A stretch of DNA of 64,000 nt from Kitasatospora phosalacinea (lineage in GTDB: Bacteria; Actinomycetota; Actinomycetes; Streptomycetales; Streptomycetaceae). Made by a program: the position numbers and the translations under genes. The notes under the pieces were generated by a model. That model worked only from the letters and a program-made list of their open reading frames with translations. It ran no database searches and was not told the origin of the DNA. Numbering within the stretch: the stretch's first letter is position 1; each line of letters starts with the position of its first letter. The stretch lies in contig NZ_BSSA01000009.1 in assembly GCF_030268885.1 (NCBI RefSeq), forward strand, positions 124,001 through 188,000. Reading direction: 5' to 3'. Of this stretch, positions 27,620-37,243 are shown piece by piece.

Positions 27620-28966
27620 ATGACACTCGCCGTCGTCCTGTTCACCCAGGACCTGCGCCTGCACGACAACCCCGCCCTGCACGCTGCCTGCGCCGGGGCC
27701 GACCGGGTCGTCCCGCTGTTCGTCAGCGACCCGGCCGTCACCGCCGCCGGGTTCGCCGCCCCCAACCGGGCCGCGTTCCTGGCCGGCTGCCTCGCCGACC
27801 TCGACGCCGGGCTGCGCCGGACCGGCGGACGGCTGCTGGTGCGCGAGGGCGACACCGCCGAGCAGACCGCGCGGCTCGCCGCCGAGACCGGTGCGACGAG
27901 CGTCCACCTTGCCGCCGGGGTCAGCGGCTACGCCCGGCGCCGCGAGCAGCGGCTGCGCCGGGCGCTGGGCGACCGGCTCCGGGTGCACGAGGGCTCGCTG
28001 ACGGTCGTCCCGCCCGGCGCCGTGCTGCCCACCGGGCGCGACCACTACGCCGTGTTCACCCCGTACCACCGGGCCTGGCAGCGGGCCGCCCGCCGCACCC
28101 CGCTGCCCCCGCCGCGCGACCTGGGCACCCCCGAGGATCTCACCGGCGCGCCCCTGCCCACCGCGACGCCCACCGCCCGCAGCCTGCCCGAGCCCGGCGA
28201 GAGCGCGGCCCGCCGCGCCTGGCAGCACTGGCGCACCGAGCACTACGCCGACCTGCACGACGACCTCGCCGCCGACGGCACCTCCCACCTCTCCCCGTAC
28301 CTGCACTTCGGCTGCCTGTCCGCCAACGAACTCGTCCACCGCGCCGAACGCCGCGGCGGCCCCGGCGCCGAGGCCTTCGTCCGGCAGCTCGTCTGGCGCG
28401 ACTTCCACCACCAGGTGCTGGCCGCCCGGCCCGACGCCGCCCGCGCCGACTACCGCCCGCGCGAGGACCGCTGGCGCACCGACCCGGAGGAGTTCGCGGC
28501 CTGGTGCGAGGGCCGCACCGGCTTCCCGATCGTCGACGCGGGCCTGCGGCAGCTCGCCGAGACCGGCTGGATGCACAACCGGGCCCGGCTGCTGACCGCC
28601 AGCTTCCTCGCCAAGTCGCTCTACCACGACTGGCGGACCGGCGCCGCGCACTTCCTGCACCACCTCGTCGACGGCGACCTCGCCAACAACCAGCTCAACT
28701 GGCAGTGGGTCGCCGGGACGGGCACCGACACCCGCCCCAACCGGGTCCTCAACCCGCTCACCCAGGCCGACCGCTACGACCCCGACGGCGCCTACGTCCG
28801 CCGCTGGGTGCCCGAACTCGCCCACCTCCCCGGCCGCGAGGTCCACCGCCCCTGGCAGTCCCGCCGCCGCCCCGCCGACTACCCCGCCCCGCTGATCGCC
28901 CCCGACACCACCGGCCACCGCCTGCGCACCGCCCGGATCGACCAGGACCCGCTCCCGGGCGTCTAG
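27620..28966 (+). CDS. phr: Deoxyribodipyrimidine photolyase (class I)
   Basis: 448-residue light-driven DNA repair enzyme that splits cyclobutane pyrimidine dimers using FADH-. The N-terminal antenna domain opens with AVVLFTQDLRLHDNPALHAA. FAD-domain hallmarks follow: SPYLHFGCLSANEL, FVRQLVWRDFHHQVL, TGFPIVDAGLRQLAETGWM, HNRARLLTASFLAKSL and NNQLNWQWVAGTGTDTRPN. The Trp residues needed for electron transfer look conserved. The usual length for class I photolyases is 440-480. It is monocistronic and divergent from the dehydratase gene across 200 bp. Confidence 0.95.
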   Translation: MTLAVVLFTQDLRLHDNPALHAACAGADRVVPLFVSDPAVTAAGFAAPNRAAFLAGCLADLDAGLRRTGGRLLVREGDTAEQTARLAAETGATSVHLAAGVSGYARRREQRLRRALGDRLRVHEGSLTVVPPGAVLPTGRDHYAVFTPYHRAWQRAARRTPLPPPRDLGTPEDLTGAPLPTATPTARSLPEPGESAARRAWQHWRTEHYADLHDDLAADGTSHLSPYLHFGCLSANELVHRAERRGGPGAEAFVRQLVWRDFHHQVLAARPDAARADYRPREDRWRTDPEEFAAWCEGRTGFPIVDAGLRQLAETGWMHNRARLLTASFLAKSLYHDWRTGAAHFLHHLVDGDLANNQLNWQWVAGTGTDTRPNRVLNPLTQADRYDPDGAYVRRWVPELAHLPGREVHRPWQSRRRPADYPAPLIAPDTTGHRLRTARIDQDPLPGV

Positions 28967-29047
28967 CGCTCCGTGCGACTTCGTGATCCGTCCGGTCCCG
29001 GGGACGGTCGGGTCGGTCGGGTCGGTGGTGCGACCCGGCCCGCCGGT

Positions 29048-30019
29048 TCAGTCCGCCCAGCCCCGCCGGTGCGCCTGCCAGCCGAGCTGGATCCGGGTGT
29101 CGGCGCGGGCCAGTGACATCAGTCGGCTGATCCGGCGCTGCACGGTGCGCAGTCCGAGGCCGAGCTGCTTGGCGACGGCCGGGTCGGTGGCACCGGAGAG
29201 CAGCAGGGCGAGGATGCGCCGGTCGGTCTCGTCGGGCTCCCCGGCCGGGACGGGCCCGACGGCCAGGTCCGGGCCGGTGCGGCCGAGCGGGTGCGCCCAC
29301 TCCCAGGTCTGTTCGAACAGCACGGTGAGCACGGTGACCAGGGCGGGGGCCCGGATCACCAGCGCCACCGGGTCGGTGGTGGAGGCGGTGAGCGGGACCA
29401 GAGCCAGCGAGCGGTCCGCGACGATCAGCTTGGTCGGCACGTTCTCCACCACCCGGACCTGCTGCTGCCGGTCCAGTGCCTCGAACAGCGGCCGGGCCGC
29501 GCCGGGTTCGTCCAACGAACGGCGCTCCAGCACCACCCGGTAGGTGACGCCGCGGGCCACCGCCGCGGTCTCCGCGCCGGTCTCGTCGGCGGCCACCACC
29601 TGGTGACGCCCGGTCACGAGGGCCAGCAGTTCGTGTTCGGCGCCCGCCTGGAGCTGGGCGACCCGGTGGCTGATCGCGGCCCGCCCGGCCACCACCTCGA
29701 TCAGGTCCCGGTGGGCCCGGTCGTTCCCGGCGGCCGCGCTGCGGTACGCCTCGGTGAGTTTGGAGGCGGTCAACTCGGCCTCCTGGAGGGCGTGTCGCTG
29801 CCCGGTGAGCAGCGCCTCCAGGGCGACGGCCGGGGGAGCGGCGGTGAAGCGGCGGGCGGCGTCGGGGGCGACCAGGCCGCTGGCCTGGAGGAGTTCGAGC
29901 GCGCCGGTGGGCAACGGGCCGCAGCGGGCGGCCAGTTCGGCCCGGGTCGCCGGGCCGTGGGCCACCAGGTGGGTGTAGACCCGCTCGGCGTGCTCGTCCA
30001 GTCCTATCGCCGCCAGCAC
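29048..30019 (-). CDS. TrmB-like/LuxR-type helix-turn-helix regulator
   Basis: About 323 residues. The N-terminus is a TrmB-like winged helix (LAAIGLDEHAERVYTHLVAH, GPATRAELAARC). The middle holds a PLD-like effector region (VVAGRAAISHRVAQLQAGAEHELLALVTG and YRVVLERRSLDEPG). The C-terminus is a LuxR-type HTH (DRRILALLLSGATDPAVAKQL, GLGLRTVQRRISRLM). GTG at 30019 is chosen because GGAG lies just upstream and family members start at this Leu-Ala-Ala-Ile-Gly core; GTGs at 30025 and 30049 are alternatives. This architecture is typical of streptomycete regulators next to secreted enzymes. It diverges from the subtilase, its likely target. Confidence 0.82.
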   Translation of the reverse strand: MLAAIGLDEHAERVYTHLVAHGPATRAELAARCGPLPTGALELLQASGLVAPDAARRFTAAPPAVALEALLTGQRHALQEAELTASKLTEAYRSAAAGNDRAHRDLIEVVAGRAAISHRVAQLQAGAEHELLALVTGRHQVVAADETGAETAAVARGVTYRVVLERRSLDEPGAARPLFEALDRQQQVRVVENVPTKLIVADRSLALVPLTASTTDPVALVIRAPALVTVLTVLFEQTWEWAHPLGRTGPDLAVGPVPAGEPDETDRRILALLLSGATDPAVAKQLGLGLRTVQRRISRLMSLARADTRIQLGWQAHRRGWAD

Positions 30020-30270
30020 CCGCACTCCGTTCGCCGTACCGAGAGCCACCCTTGCCCGGCCGCGGCCTCCCACCGCCCCTCCCGGCGCCCGTGGCGCCCC
30101 GTCGGCCGGACCCGAACCCCCGTCAGGGGCCCGTCCCGCAGCGTCGGTTCGCACCGGGCGCACCCGGTGGCGGGTTGCCGCCGGGCGGTGATCCGCCAGC
30201 GCCCATCATGACCGGTCAGCCGGGTTTTCTGCCAGGCTCACCGGCCATAAACCGACTCCTGGAGGCGTTC

Positions 30271-33200
30271 ATGACACTGCCTGCGCGCATACGCGGCGCG
30301 ATGGCACTGGCGGTGGCGGGCATCCTCGCCACCGGCGCGCTCAGCACCACCGGTCAGGCGCACGCGGCTGCCCCCGCCGGACCGGCGGCCCCCGCGAGCA
30401 CCCTGACCGGCCGCCAGTCCACCGCCCCGCGCACCGTCACCCTGGTCACCGGCGACCGGGTGCAGGTCGCCACCACCCCCGACGGCCGCACCAGTGTCAC
30501 CGTCCTGCCCGACGAGCACGGCAACGTCCCGCTCACCTTCACCCAGCAGGAGAACGGCGACCAGTACGTCCTCCCGCAGCGCGCCTCCGCCGCCCTTGCC
30601 GCCGGCACCGTCGACCGCGCCCTGTTCAACGTCAGCTCGCTGCTGCGTCAGGGCTACGACGACCAGGGCACCGGGACCCTCCCGCTGATCGCCGTCTACC
30701 GGGACGCCCGGGCTGCCGACGCCAGCCCGCAACTGCGCGCCCGCACCGCCGGGACCAAGCAGCTCAAGGCCGTCGACGGCGTCGCCTTCGCCCCCGCCAA
30801 GGACAGCGCCGCCCGCACCTGGGACCAGCTCGTCGGCCCGGACGGCAAGGGCCGCGACGGCCTGTCCAAGCTCTGGCTGGACCGCAAGGTCAAGACCGCG
30901 GGCGACACCGAGACCCGGCAGATCGGCGCTCCCGCCGCCTGGGCGGCCGGCCTCGGCGGCGACGGCGTCAAGGTCGCCGTCCTGGACACCGGCATCGACG
31001 ACCAGCACCCCGACCTGGCCGGACAGGTCGACGCCCGCCGCAACTTCACCGCCGAGACACCCGACGAGGACGTGCACGACGCCGTCGGCCACGGCACCTT
31101 CGTCGCCTCCGAGATCGCCGGCACTGGCGCCGCCTCCGGCGGCAAGGAGCGCGGTGTCGCCGACCGGGCCCGGCTGCTGGTCGGCAAGGTCCTCGACGAC
31201 GGCGGCTCCGGCACGGACTCGCAGATCATCGCCGGCATGCAGTGGGCCGCCGACTCCGGCGCCGACGTCGTCTCGATGTCGCTGGGCAGCCAGGAGCCCA
31301 GCGACTGCACCGACCCGATGTCGGTGGCCGCCCAGAAGATCGCCCAGCAGTCCAGGGCGCTGTTCGTGGTCGCCGCCGGAAACCTCGGCAGCTACCAGTC
31401 CGTCAGCTCCCCGGGCTGCGCGCCCGCCGTGCTCACCGTCGGCGCCGTCGACGGCAAGGACGCCACCGCGAACTTCTCCAGCCACGGCTCGGTCACCGGC
31501 ACCCACACCCTCAAGCCCGAGATCGCCGCCCCCGGCGTCGACGTCAGGGGCGCCGCCGCCGGCGGCCGCGGCGTGTACGCCTACACCGCGATGTCCGGCA
31601 CCTCGATGGCCACCCCGCTGGTCGCCGGTGCCGCAGCCCTGGTCAAGCAGCGCCACCCCGACTGGGACGCCGCCCGGATCAAGGCCGCCCTGGTCTCCGC
31701 CGCGCTCGCCATCGTCCCCGGCGACGTCCAGCAGGTCGGCGCGGGCCGGCTGCGCGCCGACGCCGCCACCACCCAGCGCGTGCTCGGCGCCCCCGCCGTC
31801 GGCTTCGGCGACTTCGCCCACCCGCAGCAGAAGTCCGACACCCGCACCGTCCGCCTCCCCTACACCAACACCGGCGACCGGCCCGTCACGCTCCGGCTCG
31901 CCGTCCAGCGCACCGACGGCGACGACGACTCCCCGGTCAGGGCCAAGGCCGTCAAGCTCGGCACCGACAAGGTCACCGTCCCCGCCGGCGCCACCGTCGA
32001 GGTACCGCTGACCCTCGACCCGAGCGCCGAACTGGCCGGCGGCCAGTACGGCGACCTCACCGGCCGGGTGCTGGCCACCGCCGCGGACGGCACCACCGTC
32101 TCCACCCCGTTCAACGCCTACGTCGAACCCGACGCCTTCGCCGTCCGGGTCAGACTGATCGACCGCGACGGCAGGCCCGCCGCCCCCGACGCCGGCAGCA
32201 GCATCACCATGGTCGACCTCGGCCAGGCCACCGGCACCCGCCGGGCCCCCGACGCCAACGGCGAGATCGTCTACCGGCTGCGCCCCGGCAGCTACTCGCT
32301 CAGCGGCTACGTGGTCACCCCCGACCGGCGCGACACCACCGGCGAAGCCTCCCCCAAGGGCGTCACCGCGCTCGCCTTGCCCGAACTCCGGCTGGACAAG
32401 GACACCGTCCTCACCCTCGACGCCCGCAAGGCCGACAAGATCGAGGTCAAGGCCGACCGGGACACCCGGGTCCGCAGCGCGGTGCTCGAACTCGGCCGCT
32501 GGTGGGGCGACAAGTGGGTCGACTCCACCGGCGTCCGCACCGGCCTGCTGCCCGTCGAACTCTCCGCCTGGGGCTCCGGCAAGGCCCGCACCGGCGGCTT
32601 CGAGTTCGGCAGCTACCTGCGCCTGGCCGCCCCCGAGGTGGTGCTGCGCGGCGCCGGACTCACCCTGGAGCCGCACTACGCCCAGTACGCCGACGAGGCC
32701 CACCTGCCCGCCACCGGCAGCGCCGCCCTGACCGCCGTCGCCAGCCCCGCCGACCTGGCCGGCGCCGACCTCAGGGGCCGCCTCGCCCTCGTCCCCGACG
32801 ACGGCACCTCCCAGCGCACCGTCTCCGCCGACGCCAAGAAGGCCGGCGCGGTCGGCGTCCTGACCTACCGCCCGACTCCCGGCGTCTTCGCCAAGAACGA
32901 CATCAGCCTCGACGTCCCCGTCCTGCCCGTCACCGCCGACCAGGCCGCCGCCCTGCGCACCGCCCTCGGCACGGGCACCACCACCCTCACCTGGACCTCC
33001 ACCCCCGACAGCCCCCACGTCTACAACCTGGCCTTCCACGACACCGGCTCCATCGCGGGCCAGCAGGACCACACCGTCCGCGACCGCGACCTCGCCACCG
33101 TCACCGAGGACTGGCACGCCCTCGGCACTCCCGTTCGGATGACCGACTACACCAGCGTCGAGCGCCCCTGGAACCCGTACGCGGCCCAGGCCGTCGCCCA

Positions 33201-34041
33201 GGGCCTGGTCGCCACCCCGTCCGTCCGCACCGCCCACTACACCGCCGACGACACCACCTGGCTGCACGACGCCCAGAGCAGCTGGCCGTTCAACGAGTTC
33301 ATGCAGGACCTGCCGCGCCGCTACCAGGCCGGACAGCAGCGCACCGAGCAGTGGTACCGCGGCGTGCTGCGCCCCACCGCCGGACGCGACACCGACGGCT
33401 CCCCGCTCCTGGTCGGCGAACGCCAGGCCGACCTGATCGGCGTCGACTTCACCCGCTCGCTGTGGGGCGACGGCAACGCCGACCACACCGGCTCGATGGC
33501 CTACTTCGGTGACGGTGCGGCCGTCGAACTGTTCAGCGGCGGCGAATCGCTCGGCCGCTCCTGGTTCGGCCCCTCCAACGTCTGGGAGGTCCCGGCCGGG
33601 GCCCGCGACTACACCCTGGTCCTCGAACAGCAGCGGTTCTACCACCGCGACCTGTGGCAGCGCTCCACCGCCGTCCGCACCGAGTTCGGCTTCCGCTCGG
33701 CCGGCGACCCCGCCGCCTACTCGCAGTCCCTGCCGCTGCTCCTCCCCGACTACCGGCTCGACCTGGACGGCGACAACACCGTCCCCGCCGCCCCGGTCCG
33801 GATCACCCTCACCGCCACCGGCCAGCACGGCTACACCCCCGCCCCGCTGACCGGCGCCCGGCTCTCCTACTCCTACGACGGCGGCACCACCTGGACCGAC
33901 GCCCCCGTCGGCCCCGACCGCACCGCCACCCTCGACCACACCGGCGCCACCGGGAAGACCGTCACCCTGCGCAGCACCCTGACCGCGGCCGACGGCGCCA
34001 CCGTGACCCAGACCGTCACCGACGCGTACGCCGTGCGCTGA
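30271..34041 (+). CDS. Large secreted S8 (subtilisin-like) serine protease with PA domain
   Basis: 1256 residues. Signal peptide (1-33, ending QAHAAAPA), then a prodomain to about 215. The catalytic triad is intact: Asp in AVLDTGIDDQHPDL (near 236), His in VGHGTFVASEIAG (near 273) and Ser in SGTSMATPLVAGAA (near 443), with oxyanion-site VVAAGNLGS. A long C-terminal region follows, with Ig-like stretches and a protease-associated domain near 815-910 (LRGRLALVPDDGTSQ, KKAGAVGVLTYRPTPG). GGAGG (30261-30265) sets the ATG. Probably an extracellular protease for nutrient protein or peptide processing. The divergent TrmB/LuxR-like regulator probably controls it. Confidence 0.92.
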   Translation: MTLPARIRGAMALAVAGILATGALSTTGQAHAAAPAGPAAPASTLTGRQSTAPRTVTLVTGDRVQVATTPDGRTSVTVLPDEHGNVPLTFTQQENGDQYVLPQRASAALAAGTVDRALFNVSSLLRQGYDDQGTGTLPLIAVYRDARAADASPQLRARTAGTKQLKAVDGVAFAPAKDSAARTWDQLVGPDGKGRDGLSKLWLDRKVKTAGDTETRQIGAPAAWAAGLGGDGVKVAVLDTGIDDQHPDLAGQVDARRNFTAETPDEDVHDAVGHGTFVASEIAGTGAASGGKERGVADRARLLVGKVLDDGGSGTDSQIIAGMQWAADSGADVVSMSLGSQEPSDCTDPMSVAAQKIAQQSRALFVVAAGNLGSYQSVSSPGCAPAVLTVGAVDGKDATANFSSHGSVTGTHTLKPEIAAPGVDVRGAAAGGRGVYAYTAMSGTSMATPLVAGAAALVKQRHPDWDAARIKAALVSAALAIVPGDVQQVGAGRLRADAATTQRVLGAPAVGFGDFAHPQQKSDTRTVRLPYTNTGDRPVTLRLAVQRTDGDDDSPVRAKAVKLGTDKVTVPAGATVEVPLTLDPSAELAGGQYGDLTGRVLATAADGTTVSTPFNAYVEPDAFAVRVRLIDRDGRPAAPDAGSSITMVDLGQATGTRRAPDANGEIVYRLRPGSYSLSGYVVTPDRRDTTGEASPKGVTALALPELRLDKDTVLTLDARKADKIEVKADRDTRVRSAVLELGRWWGDKWVDSTGVRTGLLPVELSAWGSGKARTGGFEFGSYLRLAAPEVVLRGAGLTLEPHYAQYADEAHLPATGSAALTAVASPADLAGADLRGRLALVPDDGTSQRTVSADAKKAGAVGVLTYRPTPGVFAKNDISLDVPVLPVTADQAAALRTALGTGTTTLTWTSTPDSPHVYNLAFHDTGSIAGQQDHTVRDRDLATVTEDWHALGTPVRMTDYTSVERPWNPYAAQAVAQGLVATPSVRTAHYTADDTTWLHDAQSSWPFNEFMQDLPRRYQAGQQRTEQWYRGVLRPTAGRDTDGSPLLVGERQADLIGVDFTRSLWGDGNADHTGSMAYFGDGAAVELFSGGESLGRSWFGPSNVWEVPAGARDYTLVLEQQRFYHRDLWQRSTAVRTEFGFRSAGDPAAYSQSLPLLLPDYRLDLDGDNTVPAAPVRITLTATGQHGYTPAPLTGARLSYSYDGGTTWTDAPVGPDRTATLDHTGATGKTVTLRSTLTAADGATVTQTVTDAYAVR

Positions 34042-34235
34042 CGCACCGACACCGGCGGGCGGATGCGCAGCGCGCTGACGCACCGTCACCCCGCAGACCC
34101 GGGCGGGTCGCCAGGAGGGACATCTCCCGGCGGCCCGCCCCGCGCCGTTCCGCCCCGCTCCGCGCCGGGCCCGGTCGGGCGGCCCGGGCGAACGGGGGGC
34201 CCTCCAGCGCGGGCGGGCTGCACCACGAGGCGGGT

Positions 34236-35531
34236 TCAGCCGGGGTGAACCCGGTCGGCGGGGCCGTCGAGGGAGGCGAGGAGCGCCAGGACCTCGGGCC
34301 AGCCCGCGGCCTGGGCGGCGGCGTTGCCCGCGCGGGTGCCGCCGAGCTCGCTCGGTCGGCCGGTCACCGGATGGGTGGGCCGGGTGCCCGCGGCGAGGTA
34401 GGGGTAGGTGCCGACCCCGTGCCCGGCGTCCGGGTAGACCAGGGCCCGGTGCGGGTACGGGTCGTGGGCGGCGTCGAGTTCCTGGACGATCTGCCGGGCC
34501 GACCGGGGCGAGGGCCACAGCAGGTCGTCGGCGCCCGCGACGGCCAGCACGGGCCCGCTGACGCGGTCCAGCGGGATGGGGCCCTGGGCGACGGCCTTGC
34601 CGTCCTCGGTCCAGGCGGTGGTGCCGCGGTCCGGGAAACCGCCGTTGACCTGGGACGAGGGGGAGTACACGATCGCGCCGTGGACGCGCTCGGGGTGGTG
34701 GTCGGCCAGCAGCAGGGCGGCCTCGCTGCCGCGCGAGTAGCCCAGCGCCAGGAGGTGGGCGGGGTCGGTCCCCGGCTGCCCGGCCAGCAGGTCGGCGGCG
34801 CGGACGAAGTACTCCAGCGGGACGTCCTCCAGCCGGTCGGGCAGGCCGGGGAGGCCGAAGTAGCCCAGCGCCAGGGCCGGGTAGCCGTGCGAGGCGAGCA
34901 GGGAGGCGGTGCGCGTCCCGCCGTTGCCCCCCTCCGAGCCGCCGAACACCAGGACGGCCGGGTGGCGCGGGGTGCCCGGGGCCGGGAGGAACAGCTCCCC
35001 GGCGATCCCGTCGGCGGCCGGGGTGAGCTCCCGGCTCGTCACGCCGTCCGCGCACCACGCGCGGGTCAGCGTCCGGGACGCCGACCGGTGCCCGGGCACG
35101 TCGGCGGTCAGCGTGACCTCGTAGCCGTGCTGCGGCGAGGGCGCCGGGAAGAAGGAGGACTGCTCGGGATCGCCGTCCTGGGGGGCCATCGACCAGAACA
35201 GGCCCATGCCGTCCGCCCCCTGGTAGGTGCCGGAGCGGGGGACGGCCGTGTCCAGCAGCACCCGGCCGTCGGCGTCCGCCCGGAAGACCGCCCGCCCGCT
35301 CCACGCCCGGCCCCGCAGGTCGGTGGCCCGGGAACCGACGGTGACCTCCGCGCCGGGCGGCAGCCCGGTGATCCGCACGTGCACCGCCCGGTCCGCCAGC
35401 GCCGCGGGCGCGTCCACCTCGATCACGGCGGGCCCGTCCGGGCCGGGCGAGCAGCCCGCCGTCCCCGCACCGAGCAGGGCGAGCGCCACCCAGACGCCCA
35501 CCCGTTGCCGTCCCCGTTCCCGTCCCCCCAT
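34236..35531 (-). CDS. Lipoprotein alpha/beta-hydrolase, BAAT/acyl-CoA thioesterase family
   Basis: 431 residues from the ATG at 35531 (GAGGGGCGGA upstream). The N-terminus is a lipoprotein signal (VWVALALLGAGTAGC), so the protein should be anchored outside the membrane. Residues 35-160 form the acyl-CoA thioester hydrolase/BAAT N-terminal Ig-like domain. The BAAT C-terminal alpha/beta-hydrolase follows with ALGYSRGSEAALLLAD (nucleophile Ser), VLAVAGADDLLWPS (Asp) and YPDAGHGVG (His). External lipoprotein location is unusual for a family best known for intracellular acyl-CoA chemistry, so it may hydrolyse an exported ester. Confidence 0.83.
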   Translation of the reverse strand: MGGRERGRQRVGVWVALALLGAGTAGCSPGPDGPAVIEVDAPAALADRAVHVRITGLPPGAEVTVGSRATDLRGRAWSGRAVFRADADGRVLLDTAVPRSGTYQGADGMGLFWSMAPQDGDPEQSSFFPAPSPQHGYEVTLTADVPGHRSASRTLTRAWCADGVTSRELTPAADGIAGELFLPAPGTPRHPAVLVFGGSEGGNGGTRTASLLASHGYPALALGYFGLPGLPDRLEDVPLEYFVRAADLLAGQPGTDPAHLLALGYSRGSEAALLLADHHPERVHGAIVYSPSSQVNGGFPDRGTTAWTEDGKAVAQGPIPLDRVSGPVLAVAGADDLLWPSPRSARQIVQELDAAHDPYPHRALVYPDAGHGVGTYPYLAAGTRPTHPVTGRPSELGGTRAGNAAAQAAGWPEVLALLASLDGPADRVHPG

Positions 35532-35643
35532 GGTTCCGCCCCTCGCCCCGTCGACCGTCGCTTGCTGCAAGTTTCAGCAACGGCATTCAATACCCCGCCC
35601 CGCCCGGCCGACAAGATCCGGAACGGGGACGGGCGCCCGGACC

Positions 35644-36432
35644 TCAGCTCCTGACCGGCGTCATCAGGACGAAGTCCGCACCGGACGGGTCCACGCAGAC
35701 GGACATCCGGCCGATCCCCGGGGCGTCCTCGGGGCCCATGGCCACGGCGCCGCCGCCGTCGCGGACGGTGGTGGTGGCCGCGTCGCAGTCGGCGACGGTG
35801 AAGACCGGGTGCCAGGCGGGGACGCCGCGGGAGAGCGCCAGTTCGGCCGCACCGACCTGCAGGACGCCGCCGTGCATCCGCTCGGGCGGCTGCCCGGCCG
35901 GGGTGACGATGGTGTAGCTGCGGCCGCCCGGCATCGGGGTGTCCGCCCGCTGCCAGCCGAACACCGCCTCGTAGAACGCCAGCGCCCCCGCCGCGTCCGT
36001 GGTGTAGAGCTCCGTCCAGCACAGCCCGCCCGGGTCGTCGACCGCGGCCAGCCCGCCGGCCCGCCCCGGCGTCCAGACCGCGAACTGCCCGCCCTGCGGG
36101 TCGCTGAACTGGGCCATCGACGCCCACCCGGCCACGTCCCGCGGCTCGACCCGGACGGTGCCGCCCGCCCGCAGCACGGACGCGGCGGTCTCGTGGACGT
36201 CCGGGGTGAAGAAGTACGGCATCCAGGCCGAGCGGGCGCCCCGTTCGGTCAGCAGGCCGATCCCGCCCGCGGTCCGGCCGTCGCGGCTGGCGAGCAGGAA
36301 GTCCTCCGAGCCCTCCGGCCGCTCGAACTCCCATCCCAGCACCGGACCGTAGAACGCGGCCGCGGCGGACACGTCGGGTGCGCCCAGGTCCAGCCAGCAC
36401 GGTGAGCCGGGCACGAAATCGGTGGTGATCAC
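35644..36432 (-). CDS. VOC-family protein with two glyoxalase-like domains
   Basis: 262 residues. Two vicinal-oxygen-chelate repeats: the first starts CWLDLGAPDVSAAAAFYGPV and ends ASMAQFSDPQGGQFAVW; the second starts CWTELYTTDAAGALAFYEAV and ends RMSVCVDPSGADFVLM. Double-VOC proteins of this form occur widely in actinobacteria, often annotated as glyoxalase or hydroxylase. Metal ligands cannot be placed with certainty. AAGGGAGAA lies before the GTG (36432). The earlier frame to 36642 is not needed. Confidence 0.85.
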   Translation of the reverse strand: MITTDFVPGSPCWLDLGAPDVSAAAAFYGPVLGWEFERPEGSEDFLLASRDGRTAGGIGLLTERGARSAWMPYFFTPDVHETAASVLRAGGTVRVEPRDVAGWASMAQFSDPQGGQFAVWTPGRAGGLAAVDDPGGLCWTELYTTDAAGALAFYEAVFGWQRADTPMPGGRSYTIVTPAGQPPERMHGGVLQVGAAELALSRGVPAWHPVFTVADCDAATTTVRDGGGAVAMGPEDAPGIGRMSVCVDPSGADFVLMTPVRS

Positions 36433-36773
36433 GGCGTTCTCCCTTCGCCAGGCGCCCTCGGGTCGCTCCTCCTCCCAGCCTGTCACCGGCCCGCACCGGC
36501 CGCGTTCCGAGGAGTCGGTCCCGGAGCCGGGCCGGAGCCGGGCCAGGGCGGGGGCGAGGGCGGGGGGCGGGTCGAGCGGTACCGCCAACCGGAGGAAATC
36601 CTGTGCAGATCGTCGGATCGGGCAGCGAATTCGGCCGTCCAACGGACCACTTCCATGACATTTCGCGGAAATTACTCCGTGCGACCGCTAAATCGTCACC
36701 TGGAACAGGGTTGCCGCGGGAGGAAACGGGCAGGGGCCGCATACCCCCAGCGATCCCAGAGAAAGGCAACAGA
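36433..36773. other. Intergenic region with AT-richer segment before the STAS gene
   Basis: 341 bp between divergent genes. The part from 36594 to 36720 is less GC-rich than the surroundings and contains a 13-bp palindrome, ATTTC-GCG-GAAAT (36659-36671). A GTG at 36603, preceded by GGAGGA, is in frame with the STAS gene and would add 57 residues with no recognisable domain. Promoter and 5' leader is the simplest reading. Confidence 0.4.
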
Positions 36774-37193
36774 GTGGCACTGAGCGTGAGCTACGGGGAG
36801 CGATACGGCTGGACAGTGGTCCAGGTGGCCGGGGAGGTGGACATCAGCGGAGTCGCCGCCCTGCGCGAGCGCCTCCAACGACTGGTCACCGACGGCTGCC
36901 TGCGGATGGTGGTCGACATCAGCCGGGTCGACTTCTGCGACTCCACCGGCTTCGCCGTCCTGGTCGCCACCCGCCGCATGCTGTCCTCCCGCGACGGGCA
37001 GCTGCGACTGGTCCTGCCCGGACCCGACGTCCACACCCGCAAGATCCTCCAGCTCTTCGGGATCGAGCGGATCTTCGACGTCCACGACTCCGTGGACGAG
37101 GCCCTCGCCGACCTGCGCGAGGCCGTCCTGACCGGGGACGCCGCCGACGCCGTCCCCCGCCCACGCGAAGGGACCCGCGCCACCACCGACTGA
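36774..37193 (+). CDS. STAS-domain anti-sigma factor antagonist
   Basis: 139 residues, SpoIIAA/BldG-like. The fold starts VSYGERYGWTVVQVAGEVDI, and the phosphorylation site is in VVDISRVDFCDSTGFAVLVA, where the Ser of DST would be phosphorylated by an anti-sigma kinase and dephosphorylated by a SpoIIE-type phosphatase. The end has HTRKILQLFGIERIFDVHDS, typical of the family. GAGAAAGG precedes the GTG (36774). No anti-sigma kinase is adjacent. Two SpoIIE phosphatases are elsewhere in the window (3833, 58100) and are possible partners. Confidence 0.9.
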   Translation: MALSVSYGERYGWTVVQVAGEVDISGVAALRERLQRLVTDGCLRMVVDISRVDFCDSTGFAVLVATRRMLSSRDGQLRLVLPGPDVHTRKILQLFGIERIFDVHDSVDEALADLREAVLTGDAADAVPRPREGTRATTD

Positions 37194-37243
37194 CCGCACC
37201 ACCCACCCGGAGCGGGCGGGGGCGGCGTCGGCGGGGACGGAGG

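Noticed and set aside
30238-35586. A 1782-codon open frame on the minus strand opposite the subtilase gene
   Set aside because: It is a by-product of high GC: its Gly/Ala/Val-rich string has no domain, while the plus strand encodes a full S8 protease with signal peptide and catalytic triad.
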